Assembly (NCBI GenBank): GCA_050246015.1
Contig: JBFWWU010000007.1
Span: 134,024 to 198,023, forward strand
Direction of reading: 5' to 3'
DNA: 64,000 bases
DNA from: JTS-AC122 sp050246015
GTDB taxonomy: Bacteria; Planctomycetota; Phycisphaerae; Phycisphaerales; UBA1924
A program made the translations under genes and the position numbers. The notes beneath the pieces are model-generated. The model worked only from the letters and a program-made list of their open reading frames with translations, made no database searches and was not told the origin of the DNA. Of this stretch, positions 17,295 through 26,609 are shown one piece after another. Position 1 is the stretch's first letter; the number at the start of each line of letters is the position of its first letter.

Positions 17295-20200
17295 GTGATT
17301 CGCAATAAGAAGATCAACCCGAAGCCGAGATGTGCGAGCGACCGTCGCGCGAGGCACGAGCGAGGCACGGTCCTGCTGATGATCGTCGGCGTGCTGGCGC
17401 TGATTGCGATCATCGCGGTGGTGTACGCCGCCATTGCGCAGGCCGATCGCCGCGGCGCGGACGCCTTTGCGAAGGCAAACCAACTCGACGAGCACGTCGA
17501 TCAGTTCCGCGACTACATCGCCGCGGTCATCGGAGACGGGCGCCTCGACACGTACGTTGACCCGATCCCCGGCGGCAACAACATCGGCCGGCTGAGCCGC
17601 AAGGCGTGGGACGCGCCCTCGGTCGATCCACGCATGGCGACGCTTGTTGACGCGGCGCACCCTGTGCCGTTCAGCACGACCGGCGGGGCGTACTCGCCGT
17701 GGCTTTCGTCGATCGAGCCCACGCGGCTCACCTCGACCGCGCTCATCGACCCGCTCAAGCCGTACCTCAACGCCCGCGACTGGTTCAGCATCACGAACAT
17801 CTGCCCGGACGGCCGCTTCGTCAACCTCGCGAACCTCCGCAACAACTTCCGCGCCGAACCGGGATATGGAATCGACGCGCGCGGGCGACGCCGCATGAGC
17901 GAAGGGCTGACCCTGTTTGATCAGCAGGGACGCCCGTACTCGACCTCGTCCGGAACCGTTCTGCTCCCCGACGGTTCGCCGGCCAGTCCGTTCGTGCCCG
18001 CGCATTGGACGATGCGACAGATCAACGCGTTCCGTCCGATCCGCGACGTGGCGCGCGGGCCCAACTCCATCGGGCCCAAGGAGAACGAGTACTACCCCAA
18101 CCAGTGGGCCGACGCGGACGGCGACGGGATCGGCGATTCACGCTGGTTCGAGATGTCGCGCCTGGATCCCCTTAGTCCGCTCAACAACCCGTTCGTCGAG
18201 GCCCTCTTGCCGCAGGACCCGAGCATCCGCTGGATCTACGCCTGCAAGATCATCGACCTTTCGGGCATGGTGAACCTGAACACCGCGACGGATCAGTACA
18301 CGGACCCGCGGTACGACTCGACCTATCCCGATCGCCCGTTCAAGATCGGGCTCTCGCCCGGCGACGTGGACCTGCGCGGGCTCCTGTCGATGGCGAGCGT
18401 GTACAACCGGTACATCGAGGGCGCGAGCGGGATCGGGTACGACCGGATCGAGCAGCCCCCCGCGCCGCCGGTGAACAACCCGATGAACTACGGGCCCGCG
18501 AGCGGGCAGCGCTACAACGAGCCCGCCGCTCGGGCGATCGGGTACTCGGCCTACGGCTCGCTGCGAACGGCGATCGGCACGGGTGTGATCCCCAAGCCCG
18601 CCCCGCAGCCCCCGCCCGCGGGCGTTGATTGGACCGTGCCCGAAGTCGTGATCGCCGGCGGGTACACCAACACGATGCCCCCGCCCCCGGTCACCGCCCG
18701 GCGCGCCTGGTACGAGCAGGTCGGCCTCAACCCCGACGGGGGCTTCGTCGCCCTCAACACCACCACCACCGGCGTGCAGGCCTTCGGTCCGCTGGGGATC
18801 GAGAACGAACTCGACCTTCGCGCCTTCGGCGGCGCCAACGACTTCTCTCGCCGAAGCGACGTGGAAGCCATCCTCGATGGGCGATCCACCAAGCCCCCTT
18901 ACACGCTCCCCTGGTACGGCCCGCTGCGGAGCAATCGCGACGACCTGCTCGAGCGAGCCAACAAGGGAGCCGGACGCACCGATGGCCTGGCCAGCGACGC
19001 GGCGATGCTGCTGGCCTTCGCCAACGTGCGGAACCACGTGACCGCCATCAGCGGCGGGTCGCCCATCAGTTCCCTCACCCCCATGAGCCTGCCCCAAGCC
19101 GATCCCGATCGGCTCGACGAGCGGGAACTCAAGGTCGATGTGACCAAGGTCCTCAAACTCCCGCGAACCTCCACCGGCGGCGCGGAAGAGAGGATGAACG
19201 ACTTGGATCGGGTGGCATATGTCCAGCACCTCGCCGACGCGCTCATGCCGTACCGGTTTGATCCGATCAACCAGAATCCGACCCTGAACTCCTGGGGCTC
19301 CAGCCGCGCGTCCGGGCCCTATTGGAAGCGAGCGGTCAACTACGGCTACGGGGCGGAGTTCGCATACCGCTCCCTCATCCACCTGGCGCTCAACACCTGG
19401 GATGCGCTCGACAGCGACAACGACGCGGACTCGGACATCGCGGGCCCGACCGCAGCGTCGGTCCGCCTCACCACCACGCTGCTGGGGGACCGCGCGTTCC
19501 TCCCGTGGCCCGAGCTTTCTCTCCCCAACCCGCAGCTCGCGCAGGATGTCTCCGCGCTGCAGGGAACAGACCAGTACAACGCGTTCGGCATCGAGGCGCA
19601 GCCGTTCCTCGTGCAGGTCGCCACCTATGCGATCTACACCGACATGCCCCCGACCCGCGTGACCGGCGGGCCCATCGGCGGCGACGACGAATGGAACGAC
19701 CGGATGCAGGGCCCGAACCCGGGTGACCCGATTGTGTACGCGGAGATCACCATCGACCTGGCGCGGCAGTCGGGCAACCCGGACTACATCGGCGAAGTCA
19801 TCGCGTTCCAGGTCACCAACCCGTTCGACCGGCGGATCGTGCTCGACGGCGGCGCCAACCAGCCGGGGATGCTGTATTACGCCGAGTACGCCGGCAAGGC
19901 GTACCGCCTGGGCGAGTTCGACGACACCACCCGGCAGTTCAGCATGCGCACCACGCTGGAACCCGGCGAGTCCAAGGTCTTCTACTGCCTTAGCCGCCCG
20001 CGATCCGAGATGGAAGACCGAATCCGCATCGCCCGCAACCGTCCCGGCAATCCCGGCATGGCGTTCGACCTGGACACGTTCCTGGACGCCCAGCTCGGCG
20101 TCGGTCAGCACATCGAAACCACGATGGTGAACCCCAAGTCCGGCCTGCCCGTTGACCTTCCCATGAGCGGGTCGGTGATCGGCGTGCTCGACATTCACAA

Positions 20201-22208
20201 CGAGAACCAGGCCCCTCGCTTCGAACTCCAGGACAACCTCAGCGCCTGGACCACGGACCTGCGCAACGCCGTCATGCTCTGGCGTGTCCTGCGAGCCGCG
20301 ACGGATTCCTCGGAGGTCTACCCCTTCAACAACCCGCGAAATGACCTGATGGTCGATCGGATGCGCGATCCCGCAGGGAACTCCGGCGGCGATCTCACGC
20401 TGTACTTCAACTTCTCCGGGATCGCCGGCCAGGTCGGCGGCTCCGAAGGCGGCGACGACCTCAGCGCCGACCCGCGCGACAACACCGGTCTCTCGGCGAT
20501 CTTCTGGGGCTCCATCCGTCGGCCCAACGACGTCGCCAACACGGCCGATCGCGCCCCGGTCGGGACCATGCCCCCGTGGTGCATCGAGGCCCGCTACGAC
20601 CAGGCCTATCCGCTCGGCGCCGGCCCCGTGTGGTACAACAAGGATGAAGACACCGATCGTTCCCTGGGAGCCGTCGGCGATTACGGCGGGTCCGGACAGT
20701 CCCAACCTCGTTTCCGAACCGTTGACAACCTGACCTCGGTTCTCTCGAACTCAATGGCGGCGTCGCTGCCACAGGAACTGCGCCTCTCGCCCCAGAACAA
20801 GACCGGAAACGACATCCCGCGCAGCCAGTCCACGCTCGCCGGATCCAACTCGGGGCTCCCCTACGGCCGCACCGCCGTGCAGATCTCCCTCGGCGGATTC
20901 GACCTGGATGGCAAGCCCCGCAACCCGGGCCTGTTCTCCCGCGTCGGCGATCTGCTTCTCCCGCTGGCCATCGGGCCATTCCAGGAGCCGAAGATCGGGC
21001 TCAACGGCGAGAACACGTTCCAGCGACTCGAAAAGCAGTGGATGGCGCTCTCCGAAGTGCTCGCGATCTGCTCTGATTACTACTCGCCGCCGCAGTGGGT
21101 CGATACACCCAACGGCCGCAAGGAATCGCTCTACTACACCGCCTGCCACCTCATCCCGAATCCGCAAGGCCCGCCGCTGCTTGACCGGGGGCACCTCGTG
21201 CTCGACGCCTTTGTTCCTTATCTGGATCGCAACAACAACGGGTTCTTCGACTACGACCTCAACAACTCGGGCAACGGGGACCGGACGATCGGCCTGGGCG
21301 TGCCGCTGGCCTTCAACGTGCTCGATCGCTTCCGCGTGAACTCGTACGGCTCGATCACGAAGGTCGCGCCGGGCACGATCAACCCGAACACGGCGCCACT
21401 GGCGTGCCTGGACGCACTCTCGCCGCTGATGGCGCCCGATCCGGAGGCCACGACCCTCCCCAGCGTCCCCTGGATGCACGCCATGGACAACGCCGCCACT
21501 CCCCCGCGGCGCCGCCTGTTCGATCCCACTCAGGAAGCGTGGGACGTCAGTTCGACGGTCGCGGCGTACCGGGATCTGGCGAACCTCCCCATCCGGCCGA
21601 TCGGGACCGCCGCGTCGAATCTCTTCGCCGACTTCGGGATCACGACTTCCGGAAACATGTTCGACAACTTCCCTCGACGCCGAACGACCTACATCCACGG
21701 CTTGCGCGAGGAATCCGGATTCCGTTCCGCCGGCGAGATCCTGGCGGCCCGCCTCCGCAAGCCTAACGGCGAAATTTATGACCGCAAGGATAACAACGGG
21801 ATCGATCGGCTCGGCGTCAATCCCACCATGCCGATGACCGCCGTCATGCCCTTGCAGGGACACCCCGGCGTCACCTCGACGACCGTGACGTACGACCGCA
21901 ACGCCAACGGTATCATCGACGTCGGCGATGCGCCCTTCGTACCCGCCAACATCGAGCAGATCGACACCTACGACGGCAAGATCGCCATCGCCAACTCCAT
22001 CCTGGCGTCGATTAATGTCCACAGCGACATCTTCTGCGCGTGGTTCCTGGTCCACGGTTATACGCAGAGCGATGTTGAAAATCTGAGCGATCTGGATCCC
22101 CTGACCCCGTCGATCGCGAAGCGCTATGTGATGATCGTCGATCGATCCAACGTCCTGCGTCGAGGCGACAAGCCCAGGATCCTGCTGTTCAAGGAAGTGC
22201 CGCTCTAA
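17295..22208 (+). CDS. giant GspK-like minor pseudopilin
   Basis: A 1637-residue protein with a GTG start preceded by GAAGGAG. The N-terminus is a basic leader ending at Gly24, then TVLLMIVGVLALIAIIAVVY; like true GspK it lacks the Glu at position 5. Two short motifs match the GspK signature: VNLNTAT near residue 326 and INPNTAPLACLDAL near 1362. Acidic calcium-loop-like segments occur near 272 (DADGDGIGD), 1310 (DRNNNGFFD) and 1533 (DRNANGIID). GspK is usually about 330 residues and caps the pseudopilus tip, so this is about five times larger. It is last in the operon and is followed by a strong hairpin at 22235. GspK assignment is by motif and gene order, not alignment. Confidence 0.75.
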   Translation: MIRNKKINPKPRCASDRRARHERGTVLLMIVGVLALIAIIAVVYAAIAQADRRGADAFAKANQLDEHVDQFRDYIAAVIGDGRLDTYVDPIPGGNNIGRLSRKAWDAPSVDPRMATLVDAAHPVPFSTTGGAYSPWLSSIEPTRLTSTALIDPLKPYLNARDWFSITNICPDGRFVNLANLRNNFRAEPGYGIDARGRRRMSEGLTLFDQQGRPYSTSSGTVLLPDGSPASPFVPAHWTMRQINAFRPIRDVARGPNSIGPKENEYYPNQWADADGDGIGDSRWFEMSRLDPLSPLNNPFVEALLPQDPSIRWIYACKIIDLSGMVNLNTATDQYTDPRYDSTYPDRPFKIGLSPGDVDLRGLLSMASVYNRYIEGASGIGYDRIEQPPAPPVNNPMNYGPASGQRYNEPAARAIGYSAYGSLRTAIGTGVIPKPAPQPPPAGVDWTVPEVVIAGGYTNTMPPPPVTARRAWYEQVGLNPDGGFVALNTTTTGVQAFGPLGIENELDLRAFGGANDFSRRSDVEAILDGRSTKPPYTLPWYGPLRSNRDDLLERANKGAGRTDGLASDAAMLLAFANVRNHVTAISGGSPISSLTPMSLPQADPDRLDERELKVDVTKVLKLPRTSTGGAEERMNDLDRVAYVQHLADALMPYRFDPINQNPTLNSWGSSRASGPYWKRAVNYGYGAEFAYRSLIHLALNTWDALDSDNDADSDIAGPTAASVRLTTTLLGDRAFLPWPELSLPNPQLAQDVSALQGTDQYNAFGIEAQPFLVQVATYAIYTDMPPTRVTGGPIGGDDEWNDRMQGPNPGDPIVYAEITIDLARQSGNPDYIGEVIAFQVTNPFDRRIVLDGGANQPGMLYYAEYAGKAYRLGEFDDTTRQFSMRTTLEPGESKVFYCLSRPRSEMEDRIRIARNRPGNPGMAFDLDTFLDAQLGVGQHIETTMVNPKSGLPVDLPMSGSVIGVLDIHNENQAPRFELQDNLSAWTTDLRNAVMLWRVLRAATDSSEVYPFNNPRNDLMVDRMRDPAGNSGGDLTLYFNFSGIAGQVGGSEGGDDLSADPRDNTGLSAIFWGSIRRPNDVANTADRAPVGTMPPWCIEARYDQAYPLGAGPVWYNKDEDTDRSLGAVGDYGGSGQSQPRFRTVDNLTSVLSNSMAASLPQELRLSPQNKTGNDIPRSQSTLAGSNSGLPYGRTAVQISLGGFDLDGKPRNPGLFSRVGDLLLPLAIGPFQEPKIGLNGENTFQRLEKQWMALSEVLAICSDYYSPPQWVDTPNGRKESLYYTACHLIPNPQGPPLLDRGHLVLDAFVPYLDRNNNGFFDYDLNNSGNGDRTIGLGVPLAFNVLDRFRVNSYGSITKVAPGTINPNTAPLACLDALSPLMAPDPEATTLPSVPWMHAMDNAATPPRRRLFDPTQEAWDVSSTVAAYRDLANLPIRPIGTAASNLFADFGITTSGNMFDNFPRRRTTYIHGLREESGFRSAGEILAARLRKPNGEIYDRKDNNGIDRLGVNPTMPMTAVMPLQGHPGVTSTTVTYDRNANGIIDVGDAPFVPANIEQIDTYDGKIAIANSILASINVHSDIFCAWFLVHGYTQSDVENLSDLDPLTPSIAKRYVMIVDRSNVLRRGDKPRILLFKEVPL

Positions 22209-22234
22209 AGCCACCCTTATTCCACAATGTACAT

Positions 22235-22262
22235 GCGGGCGTTCCAATGTCGGAACGCCCGC
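22235..22262. terminator. bidirectional hairpin terminator
   Basis: GCGGGCGTTCC (22235-22245), a six-base loop AATGTC and GGAACGCCCGC (22252-22262) form a perfect 11-bp stem followed by GTTTCT. It lies 26 bases after the pilus operon and 42 bases from the end of the convergent gene at 22304. Confidence 0.7.
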
Positions 22263-22303
22263 GTTTCTATGGGCCCGCATACAAGCACCGGCGACAGGAT
22301 CGA

Positions 22304-22744
22304 TCACACGGCCGTGTACAATCCACGCTCCACGCGCTTGAACTTCTTCTTGTTCAGCAGCGCGATGTTGACCATGGTGCGGAAGTGCTTCGAACTGGTC
22401 TTGTACCCGGCCTTGACCACCGCGGCCGCCGCGTCGCTCACGGACATCGTCTTTCCGCTGAGCACCTTGACGAGCGCGTCGGGCAGGTTGGTGTCGTTCT
22501 TGGCGCGGCGCCGTCCGCCCGTCGCGGCCCTGGGCCGGTTCCCGGAACCGCCTCCGCGCCCGCCCCTGCCCGGAGCATACGAACCATCCAGCGCCGCGAT
22601 CGCCGCATCAATCTGCTGAAGTTCGGCGACAAGTTCTTTGCGCTGCGCGTGCAGTTGCGGCAGGGCCGCGCGGCGGCGTTGCAGTTCAGAGGCGATCTCA
22701 ATCACGGTCAGGCGAGAGAGGCTCGGTCGACGCTTTTTGGCCAT
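22304..22744 (-). CDS. coiled-coil protein with C-terminal winged-helix-like domain
   Basis: A 146-residue basic protein; ATG 22744 is preferred because upstream codons show no protein character, and GGAG lies about 12 bases before it. Residues 1-45 (RLTVIEIASELQRRRAALPQ onward) form a coiled coil. Residues 50-75 are a Gly/Arg-rich linker. Residues 85-146 (LPDALVKVLSGKTMSVSDAA onward, ending RGLYTAV) look like a HARE/winged-helix module with helix-turn-helix spacing, so nucleic-acid binding is plausible. No exact family recalled. It is convergent with the pilus operon. Confidence 0.65.
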   Translation of the reverse strand: MAKKRRPSLSRLTVIEIASELQRRRAALPQLHAQRKELVAELQQIDAAIAALDGSYAPGRGGRGGGSGNRPRAATGGRRRAKNDTNLPDALVKVLSGKTMSVSDAAAAVVKAGYKTSSKHFRTMVNIALLNKKKFKRVERGLYTAV

Positions 22745-22972
22745 GAGCAAAGGACTCCGACAAAAAGAATCCCCCTGCGTGCCCACACCATATGGGCCCC
22801 GACTGCATTCGACCACAGCATGTGTTGGAATTCCGAGAACCTCACTTTTCAATGTCGCGACCCGATCCCGAGCCCCCTTGCCGGCGCTAGCGGACCTCAT
22901 GATGTTTTATTAATGCAATCCACCGAGGACGTGTCGCCGGATGTCGAAAAGCGGATCAGCGCAAGCCCGGGC

Positions 22973-24163
22973 TCACTCGGCATGCACGCCGGCACGTTCG
23001 CTCGCCGCCTCTTCGTGCACGCGCCAGAAGTGTTCGAACGAGTGCCGGATGCTCATCGGCTGGATCTTGCGGTGCCCCGCCGCGCCGAGTCGTTCCCGCA
23101 GCGCCCCATCCTCCACGATCCGATTGATCATCTGGGCCCACTGCGCGGCGTTGCCCGCGCTGAGCACGAACCCGGACTGCTCCGGGCCCGGCTCGTAGTT
23201 GACGACTTCCTTCGGGCCTCCCTGATCCGTCACGCACACCGCCAGCCCGGCCGACTGCGCCTCCATCACCACCTGCCCCAGCGTGTCCGTTGTCGATGGG
23301 AACAGGAACACGTCCGCCGAGGCGTAGATGGTCGAAAGTTCCGCGCCGTGCCGGAAACCCAGAAAGTGCGCGCCCAGCCCGGCCAGTTCGCTCTGCATCG
23401 TCTGGCGGTATGGACCGTCGCCGACAATGACAAGGTGCGGGCGCATCTCCGGCGGGCTGGCGCGCCACTGCGACGCCACCAGTTTCCAGGCTCGCGTCAA
23501 GAGCGGCAGGTTCTTCTCGACGCTGACGCGCCCGACATACAGCGCTTTCACCGACCCCGCCGGGATTTCCGGAAACCCGGACCACACCCCCGGGTCGCGG
23601 TACCGCGTGTGAAACACCTCGGTATCAATCCCGGGAAGAAGCCGCACGATGCGTTCGCGCGCGATCCCGAGCCGCGCGAGCGCTTCGGCGTAATCGGCCG
23701 AACGCGTGAAGATCCGGCTGAACGGCCGATAGAACCGCCGCATCGACTGATCACAGACCCACGTCAGCGTGCGATCCGCGAACAGGTGATCGATGTACGC
23801 GGGAAAGTCGGTGTGGTACGTGCCCAGAAGCGGCAACCCGCGCCGGCGCGCAAACCTGCGGCCGAGCGCTCCTACCGGGCCCGGCGTCGAAACGTGCACC
23901 ACGTCCGGGGCAAGGGAGTCCGCGAGCCGCGCCAGTCTGCCCGCGGGCGGGATCGCAAGTTCAAGTTGCGGATACCCCGGCATCGCGCGCGCGTACCGCG
24001 GCGCGATATTGACGATATTGGACTGCGCCGGGCACTCAAATCGCGTCGATGTGATGACGTGGAGCGATCGGCCGAACGTCAATGCCTGTTCGGCGATGTT
24101 GCGGATGAACCGGGAAACCCCGTTGACATCGCCCAGCGTGTCGGTGAACAGGCAGACTCGCAT
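22973..24163 (-). CDS. glycosyltransferase, GT4-like
   Basis: A 396-residue GT-B fold enzyme that transfers a sugar from a nucleotide donor, acting in the cytoplasm on envelope glycolipid or polysaccharide. The start at ATG 24163 gives MRVCLFTDTLGDVNGVSRFI, a typical Gly-containing N-terminal beta-alpha unit. The C-terminal half has VKALYVGRVSVEKNLPLLTRA, VIVGDGPYRQTM and the donor-site block YASADVFLFPSTTDTLGQVV with VMEAQSAG. These resemble the GT4 mannosyltransferase group that includes MgtA/SQD2-like proteins; the acceptor cannot be told. It is divergent from the membrane protein gene at 24293, and the 228 bp between it and the gene at 22744 hold nothing recognisable. Confidence 0.85.
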   Translation of the reverse strand: MRVCLFTDTLGDVNGVSRFIRNIAEQALTFGRSLHVITSTRFECPAQSNIVNIAPRYARAMPGYPQLELAIPPAGRLARLADSLAPDVVHVSTPGPVGALGRRFARRRGLPLLGTYHTDFPAYIDHLFADRTLTWVCDQSMRRFYRPFSRIFTRSADYAEALARLGIARERIVRLLPGIDTEVFHTRYRDPGVWSGFPEIPAGSVKALYVGRVSVEKNLPLLTRAWKLVASQWRASPPEMRPHLVIVGDGPYRQTMQSELAGLGAHFLGFRHGAELSTIYASADVFLFPSTTDTLGQVVMEAQSAGLAVCVTDQGGPKEVVNYEPGPEQSGFVLSAGNAAQWAQMINRIVEDGALRERLGAAGHRKIQPMSIRHSFEHFWRVHEEAASERAGVHAE

Positions 24164-24292
24164 CGCGAGATGATAACGCCTGTGCCGCGGCGCCTCTTCT
24201 TCCGGCCTCGCCCCGGACATGAAGATCGCGCGATTCATGCGTGCCGCGCGGCCGGGGCGCCGTCCATATACTCGAACTCGCCGGATGCGCGC

Positions 24293-25279
24293 ATGACGGA
24301 CCACGATCCCAACTCCAAGCCCGACGGCGACCCGTCGCCCGATGCCCGGCCGCTCGCCGGCGATCGCGTCGAGCCGGGCGAGGCTCCGGCTGGCCCGGCG
24401 TTTGAATGGCGGCCCATCGTGGCGGATCGCGCGGATGTCCACGTGACCTCCGGCTCGCACGCCTATCCATTGCCCGAGTCTTTCGAGCAGGCGCGCGAAC
24501 CCGTCGAGCCTCGTGAGCCGCGTCGCCGACTCGACGACCCGTGGGCACATCGTCGTGCCGAGCCCCGGCTGTTCGCCTTCCTGTGGACCATGTACCTGCT
24601 CGCGGCGGTGGTCGGGAGCCTGATGTGGGTCGCGCGCGCCAGCGTGCTCTCTTCGAGCGCGTACGGATCCGCCGCCAGAACGATGATGCTGGTGATCGCG
24701 GTCGGCGCGACGGGTCTCTGGCCGATGGTCCGGCTGAGCCAGTTACGGCCGGCCGGTGCGCTCGTGCCCCAGATGCTGGCGGATTGGTTCATCGTCGTCT
24801 TCCCGGTGCAGTTGGTGGTCTGGCCGCTGGTGTATCTCGCGGGGTGGCCGGTCGATGCGGTGGGGGCGGTGTCGCTCATGCTGGCGGTCTGGCCGGCATT
24901 GGCCGGGGCGGTCGTGGCGATGACCCAGGTCCTGGCCCGCCGCGTAAGCCGGTCCGCCGCGGCGCCCATCCCGGCGATGCTCGGCATGCTGGTCGTGCTC
25001 GGGCTGATGCTCGTCGGACCGGTCTGGCTGGTTGTCTCACAGGCTCTTGAGTCCAATGTGCGCGGGCGATCCTGGATGCTCTCCCCGTTGACCCACCTGT
25101 TTCGTCTGACCGGGTCCGGCCTGCACGCCCCTTCGGCGCGGGTCGCGGTGATCGACTTTGTGGTGCTTGGGGGAATAGGCGGAATAGCGGTCCTGGTGTG
25201 CGTCGTGGCGGCCGCGCTGGACGTGCCCCGCAAAGAAGTGGTCCATGTACAGGCAGGGGGGTTGCCGTCGTCCACTTGA
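24293..25279 (+). CDS. polytopic membrane protein, unknown function
   Basis: A 328-residue protein from ATG 24293. The first 90 residues are polar, Pro/Asp-rich and probably cytoplasmic. Then six or so hydrophobic segments follow: LFAFLWTMYLLAAVVGSLMW near 98-118, MMLVIAVGATGLWPMV, two around 165-215, LGMLVVLGLMLVGPVWLVV near 245, and LGGIGGIAVLVCVVAAA near 300. No catalytic motif was recognised. It has no obvious partner; greA lies 143 bp downstream. Confidence 0.65.
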   Translation: MTDHDPNSKPDGDPSPDARPLAGDRVEPGEAPAGPAFEWRPIVADRADVHVTSGSHAYPLPESFEQAREPVEPREPRRRLDDPWAHRRAEPRLFAFLWTMYLLAAVVGSLMWVARASVLSSSAYGSAARTMMLVIAVGATGLWPMVRLSQLRPAGALVPQMLADWFIVVFPVQLVVWPLVYLAGWPVDAVGAVSLMLAVWPALAGAVVAMTQVLARRVSRSAAAPIPAMLGMLVVLGLMLVGPVWLVVSQALESNVRGRSWMLSPLTHLFRLTGSGLHAPSARVAVIDFVVLGGIGGIAVLVCVVAAALDVPRKEVVHVQAGGLPSST

Positions 25280-25422
25280 CTGCCTAGATTGACGGTCCCG
25301 GCGCCGCATGGTCGGTCCGGGTATCTCTCGCTATTGGAGTGGAATCGGCCCGAAGGTTGTCCGTTGCTCACGCCCCTTGCATGCAACGGCCTTGTGTCTA
25401 CGTTGAGTTGGAAGGATCACTC

Positions 25423-25893
25423 ATGGAAATGATGACCCGCGAGGAAAAGCAGACGATCGAAGAACGGCTGCAGTTCCTGATCAACAACCGGAAGGCGATC
25501 GCGACGCGAATCGCCGAGGCCAGAGAGCAGGGCGATCTGTCTGAGAACGCGGACTACCACGCCGCGCGCGAGGAGCAGGGACTTCAGGAAGCCGAGATCC
25601 GGCGCCTGACCGATCGCCTGCAGAACATCAGCGTGATCGACGATGCCGCCGCCAAGAGCGCGGGCGTGGTGTTCGTCGGCGCCAAGGTGAAGATCCGCGA
25701 GGTGGGGTCGGACGAGGATGAAATGGTCAAACTGGTCGGCGATTCGACGTCGGCGGGGGGCGGCGCGGACTACTTCGAGGCGACGGTCTCTAGCCCGATG
25801 GGCGAAGCGCTGCTCAAGGCGCGCGTGGGGGAGGTCATCGCGGTGCGAGGACCCCGCGGCCTGAAGAGGTTCGAGATCATGGAGATCCTGTGA
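25423..25893 (+). CDS. greA: transcription elongation factor GreA
   Basis: A 156-residue factor that rescues backtracked RNA polymerase by stimulating transcript cleavage through its secondary channel. The coiled-coil tip signature EAREQGDLSENADYHAAREE is present around residues 33-52, including the acidic tip residues. The C-terminal FKBP-like domain runs from about 80 and ends VGEVIAVRGPRGLKRFEIME. Length equals the family norm (158). ATG 25423 follows GGAAGGATCAC. The last 17 bases overlap the end of the convergent methyltransferase gene, so the two transcripts are antisense at their 3' ends. Confidence 0.95.
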   Translation: MEMMTREEKQTIEERLQFLINNRKAIATRIAEAREQGDLSENADYHAAREEQGLQEAEIRRLTDRLQNISVIDDAAAKSAGVVFVGAKVKIREVGSDEDEMVKLVGDSTSAGGGADYFEATVSSPMGEALLKARVGEVIAVRGPRGLKRFEIMEIL

Positions 25894-26590
25894 TTCCCGC
25901 GGACGGGTCCACCACGTGCGCGATCGCGAAGCCGTCGTAGCCCTTGGAGCCGACTGTCTGGAGCACGCTAAGGCGCACCCCGGGGTGTGAAGCGAGTTCG
26001 CGCAGGGCGCGCCGCAGGCCGATCACCCCCGGTTCGGTCGATTGCTCATCGATGATGTCGCCCCGGCGGATCGCGTTGTCAATGACGACGACCCCGCCCG
26101 GGCGCACCAGCCCCAGCGACGACGCGACGTACGCCGGGGTGTTTTCCTTGTCCGCGTCGATGAAAACCAGGTCGAAGAGGTCAGCCGCTTCACGATGAAG
26201 TTCGGCCAGGGAATCGATCGCGGGCCCGAGCCGGAGTTGGATGCGGTCTGCCAGGCCGAGCCGCTGGAAGTTGTGGCGAGCGATCTGGGCGTGCCGAGCG
26301 TCGATCTCCAGCGTGATGACGTGGCCGCCCGCCGGCAGCGCCCGCGCCAGCCAGATCGTGCTGTACCCGGCGAGCGTGCCGATCTCCAGCACTCGGCGAG
26401 CCCCCACGATCGAAGCGAGCACGGCGAGGCTTCGTCCCTGCATCGGCGATACGTGAATCGCCGGCAACCCCGCCGCGCCGGCTTCCTCTAGAACGAACGC
26501 CGGGTCCGTGTCGGCGCACGCGAACAGGCCCGACAGGTAGCGATCCACCGCGTCGCTGCGATCCAGAATCGGCGCCGTCCGCGGTGTCAT
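25877..26590 (-). CDS. class I (COMT-like) O-methyltransferase
   Basis: A 237-residue SAM-dependent methyltransferase of the bacterial catechol-O-methyltransferase-like family. The SAM-binding motif VLEIGTLAGYSTIWLARAL is at about residues 66-84, the acidic post-motif LEIDARHAQIARHNF near 93-107, and the metal/catalytic FDLVFIDADKENTPAY near 138-153, followed by VVVIDNAIRRGD. The last two metal-binding Asp residues are conserved. Substrates in this family include catechol-like and caffeoyl-type hydroxyls, but are unknown here. It is convergent with greA and overlaps its end by 17 bp. lpxC lies 19 bp downstream on the same strand. Confidence 0.88.
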   Translation of the reverse strand: MTPRTAPILDRSDAVDRYLSGLFACADTDPAFVLEEAGAAGLPAIHVSPMQGRSLAVLASIVGARRVLEIGTLAGYSTIWLARALPAGGHVITLEIDARHAQIARHNFQRLGLADRIQLRLGPAIDSLAELHREAADLFDLVFIDADKENTPAYVASSLGLVRPGGVVVIDNAIRRGDIIDEQSTEPGVIGLRRALRELASHPGVRLSVLQTVGSKGYDGFAIAHVVDPSAGITGSP

Positions 26591-26609
26591 ATGGGAAAGG
26601 TAGCGCCGG

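Noticed and set aside
18138..20705. 855-codon minus-strand open frame
   Set aside because: It is a GC-rich shadow of the giant GspK-like gene; no start signal and no domain.
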